Shown here piece after piece: positions 4,968 to 6,824 of a stretch of 6,824 nt of DNA. This stretch comes from Gammaproteobacteria bacterium. Lineage in GTDB: Bacteria > Pseudomonadota > Gammaproteobacteria > GCF-002020875. The notes beneath the pieces were generated by a model. It was not told where the DNA came from. It saw only the letters and a list, made by a program, of their open reading frames with translations, and ran no database searches. A program made the translations under genes and the position numbers. Location of the stretch: positions 1-6,824 of the forward strand of contig JABHIC010000314.1 in the NCBI GenBank assembly GCA_018671205.1. Direction: 5' to 3'. Numbering within the stretch: the first letter of the stretch is position 1; every line of letters begins with the position of its first letter.

Positions 4968-6824
4968 GTGGTTACTCGTGCGGCAATTGAGGCGCTCTAC
5001 CGATTTAGCCCATTTATCGAACAGAGTTGTCAGCAAGATTCGGAACTGCCACAACGGCTGATTGATGCTGATCGACTAGAACGGACGACCCCGGAGCATG
5101 AGTATCGAACACTACTGAAGCAGCGACTGAAATCAGTTAGCAATGATCCGCAGCTGAGCACCCTATTGCGCAGCTTTCGTCGAGAAGAGATGGTGCGGAT
5201 TGCACTACGTGATCTGGCCGGTTGGGGAGACTACCATAGCACCGTGGAGGAGCTCTCTGCGCTGGCAGAGGTGATCCTCTCTGAGACACTGGATCAGCTC
5301 TACCGATGGCAGTGTGCGGAAGAGGGAACCCCGAAAGGAGAGCAGAGCGGAAAGCCCCAACAGATGGTGGTGGTGGCGATGGGAAAACTGGGGGCCCGTG
5401 AGCTGAACTTCTCCTCTGATATTGATCTGATCTTTGCCTATCCCGAGGATGGTGAGACCCGTGGAGTACGTCCCTGGATCAGTAATGCACAATTCTTTAC
5501 CCACCTGGGGCAGCGGCTGATCCGTGCGATTGGAGCCAGACGAGCCGATGGTTTTGTCTTTCGTGTCGATATGCGGCTGCGTCCGTTTGGTGAGAGTGGG
5601 GCACTGAGCTCCTCTTTTGATGCGATGGAGGACTACTATCAACTCCATGGCAGAAGTTGGGAGCGTTACGCCTGGATCAAAGGGCGGGTGGTCGCAGGTG
5701 ACCGCATCGCCGGAGAGGCCCTGCTGGGGATTTTGCGCCCCTTCATCTATCGTCGCTACTTCGACTACAGTGCCTTCGACTCCCTGCGTGAGATGAAACA
5801 GATGATCGCCCGTCAGGTACGAAAAAAAGGGAGGATGGATGATCTCAAGTTGGGGCCAGGGGGGATTCGAGAGATTGAGTTTATTGGTCAGGCCTTTCAA
5901 CTGGTTCGTGGGGGGGCCGACCGCTCCCTGCAGGTGCGTCCCCTGTTGAAAGTATTGCCGTTGCTGACCCAGCGTGGAGAGATCAGCCACCAACAGGAGC
6001 AGGCACTGACCGATGCTTATCTCTTCTTGCGAAATTGTGAACATCGGATTCAGGAGTATGAGGATCGACAGACCCAGCTGTTACCACAGAGTGAGCAACG
6101 TCAACAGTTGCTGGCTGAGTCGATGGGGTTTGAGGGGTGGAGAGATTTTAGTAGTGAGTTAGAGAGACACCGAACGGAAGTAGAGCAACAATTTGAACAG
6201 CTCTTCTCAACGGATAAAGTGGAGGAGAGCCCTTATCAACAGCTCTGGGAGGGGGTTGAGCAGGGGGTAGAGGTAGAGGGGGCTGAATCACTACTGAACC
6301 GTTTCAGTGAGCCGAAGAGGGCGCTGGAGGTGATGCGCCAGCTGCTGCAGGTCTCCGCGATTCAGTCGATGAGTCGTGAGGGTCGTGAGCGGCTGGATCG
6401 GTTGATGCCCCACCTGCTGGAGTCTGCCAGTCAGCAGCAGGCACCCGATGAGAGCCTGCTTCGTGGGATACGGTTGATTGAGGCGATCGGGCGGCGCTCG
6501 GTCTACTTCTCGCTGTTGGCAGAGAGTGGAACAGCGCTTAACCATCTGCTCATGCTGTTACAGAAAAGTAGCTGGATTGCAGAACAGCTGGCGCAGACCC
6601 CGATGATGTTGGAAGATTTGATGGATGATCGCAATCTCAGTATGCCCACTGGGCCGGAGCCGCTGATAGAAGAGCTGCGCTGGATGGCAGACCAGGCCGA
6701 TGAGCAGGATCTTGAGCAACAGATGGAGTTGATGCGCCACTTTCAGCGCCGCCATCTGCTTCAGGTCGCTGCCGTCGATGTAATGGATCAGTTGCCGCTC
6801 ATGAAGGTGAGTGATGCCCTAACA
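4968..6824 (+). CDS. glnE: Bifunctional glutamine synthetase adenylyltransferase/adenylyl-removing enzyme GlnE, N-terminal part
   Basis: GlnE adds AMP to glutamine synthetase (inactivation) and removes it (reactivation) under control of PII and glutamine. 619 codons are present in one unbroken frame, and the gene runs off the right edge; E. coli GlnE has about 946 residues. The first nucleotidyltransferase (adenylyl-removing) domain has MGKLGARELNFSSDIDLIF at about 138-156, with catalytic-type D151 and D153. It also has VDMRLRPFGESG (200-211) and LGPGGIREIEF (295-305). The helical PII-type domain follows (about 320-410), then the linker into the second domain. The last visible residues, PLMKVSDALT, match the region just before WLAEA in E. 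coli; the second catalytic SDLDL motif is outside. GTG at 4968 is the earliest possible start because TAG at 4965-4967 is in the same frame. It leaves about 25 fewer residues than E. coli before the SDFV-like segment (here SPFI), and no clear SD precedes it. Identity is firm and the start less so. Confidence 0.94.
   Translation, partial: MVTRAAIEALYRFSPFIEQSCQQDSELPQRLIDADRLERTTPEHEYRTLLKQRLKSVSNDPQLSTLLRSFRREEMVRIALRDLAGWGDYHSTVEELSALAEVILSETLDQLYRWQCAEEGTPKGEQSGKPQQMVVVAMGKLGARELNFSSDIDLIFAYPEDGETRGVRPWISNAQFFTHLGQRLIRAIGARRADGFVFRVDMRLRPFGESGALSSSFDAMEDYYQLHGRSWERYAWIKGRVVAGDRIAGEALLGILRPFIYRRYFDYSAFDSLREMKQMIARQVRKKGRMDDLKLGPGGIREIEFIGQAFQLVRGGADRSLQVRPLLKVLPLLTQRGEISHQQEQALTDAYLFLRNCEHRIQEYEDRQTQLLPQSEQRQQLLAESMGFEGWRDFSSELERHRTEVEQQFEQLFSTDKVEESPYQQLWEGVEQGVEVEGAESLLNRFSEPKRALEVMRQLLQVSAIQSMSREGRERLDRLMPHLLESASQQQAPDESLLRGIRLIEAIGRRSVYFSLLAESGTALNHLLMLLQKSSWIAEQLAQTPMMLEDLMDDRNLSMPTGPEPLIEELRWMADQADEQDLEQQMELMRHFQRRHLLQVAAVDVMDQLPLMKVSDALT

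Noticed and set aside
4876..5061. Small plus-strand open reading frame of 61 codons across the peptidase/glnE junction
   Set aside because: It overlaps the ends of two well-supported genes in another frame and resembles no known protein. It does not supply a plausible missing GlnE N-terminus.
5191..5207. TGGTGC and GCACTA half-sites resembling an NtrC binding site
   Set aside because: The half-sites are in the opposite order to the NtrC consensus (TGCAC outward, GGTGC inward) and lie within glnE coding sequence, with no promoter nearby.
5205..6044. Open reading frame of 279 codons on the minus strand
   Set aside because: It lies fully inside glnE, whose plus-strand product matches the family throughout. 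The reverse product shows no recognisable domain and is rich in residues expected from reversed codons.

Overview
The window is a tightly packed, one-strand (+) block of five genes, with both end genes cut by the window edges. The products point to a Gram-negative proteobacterium, most likely a gammaproteobacterium: enteric-type NtrB/GlnL, NtrC/GlnG and GlnE sequences and a MepM/YebA-like murein peptidase. Base composition looks moderately GC-rich and even across the genes, and there are no mobile elements, so this reads as core chromosome. The order resembles what might be expected in a free-living or symbiotic sulfur-oxidising gammaproteobacterium, but that finer placement is only a guess.

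Layout: 1-441 is the C-terminal ATPase part of the nitrogen sensor kinase NtrB (glnL). 442-1857 is the sigma-54 activator NtrC (glnG), whose GTG start directly abuts the glnL stop. A 52-base gap follows, holding a small hairpin and a possible promoter. 1910-3901 encodes a soluble five-module phosphorelay kinase, REC-HisKA-HATPase-REC-HPt. 3915-4967 encodes an exported M23 peptidase. 4968-6824 is the first 619 codons of glnE, the glutamine synthetase adenylyltransferase/adenylyl-removing enzyme, which begins with GTG directly after the peptidase stop codon and in the same frame.

How they may work together: NtrB/NtrC set transcription of nitrogen genes, including glutamine synthetase, in response to PII, while GlnE sets glutamine synthetase activity by adenylylation. 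Having both arms in one apparent transcription unit is coherent. The two genes between them are the surprise: an orphan cytosolic phosphorelay kinase with no output domain, and a cell-wall hydrolase. No clearly undescribed system is visible. The best leads are the kinase and its context, its possible leaderless start, the LysM-less peptidase and the unusual peptidase/glnE junction. The only intergenic gap over 20 bases is 1858-1909, and there is no gene-free stretch over 300 bases.
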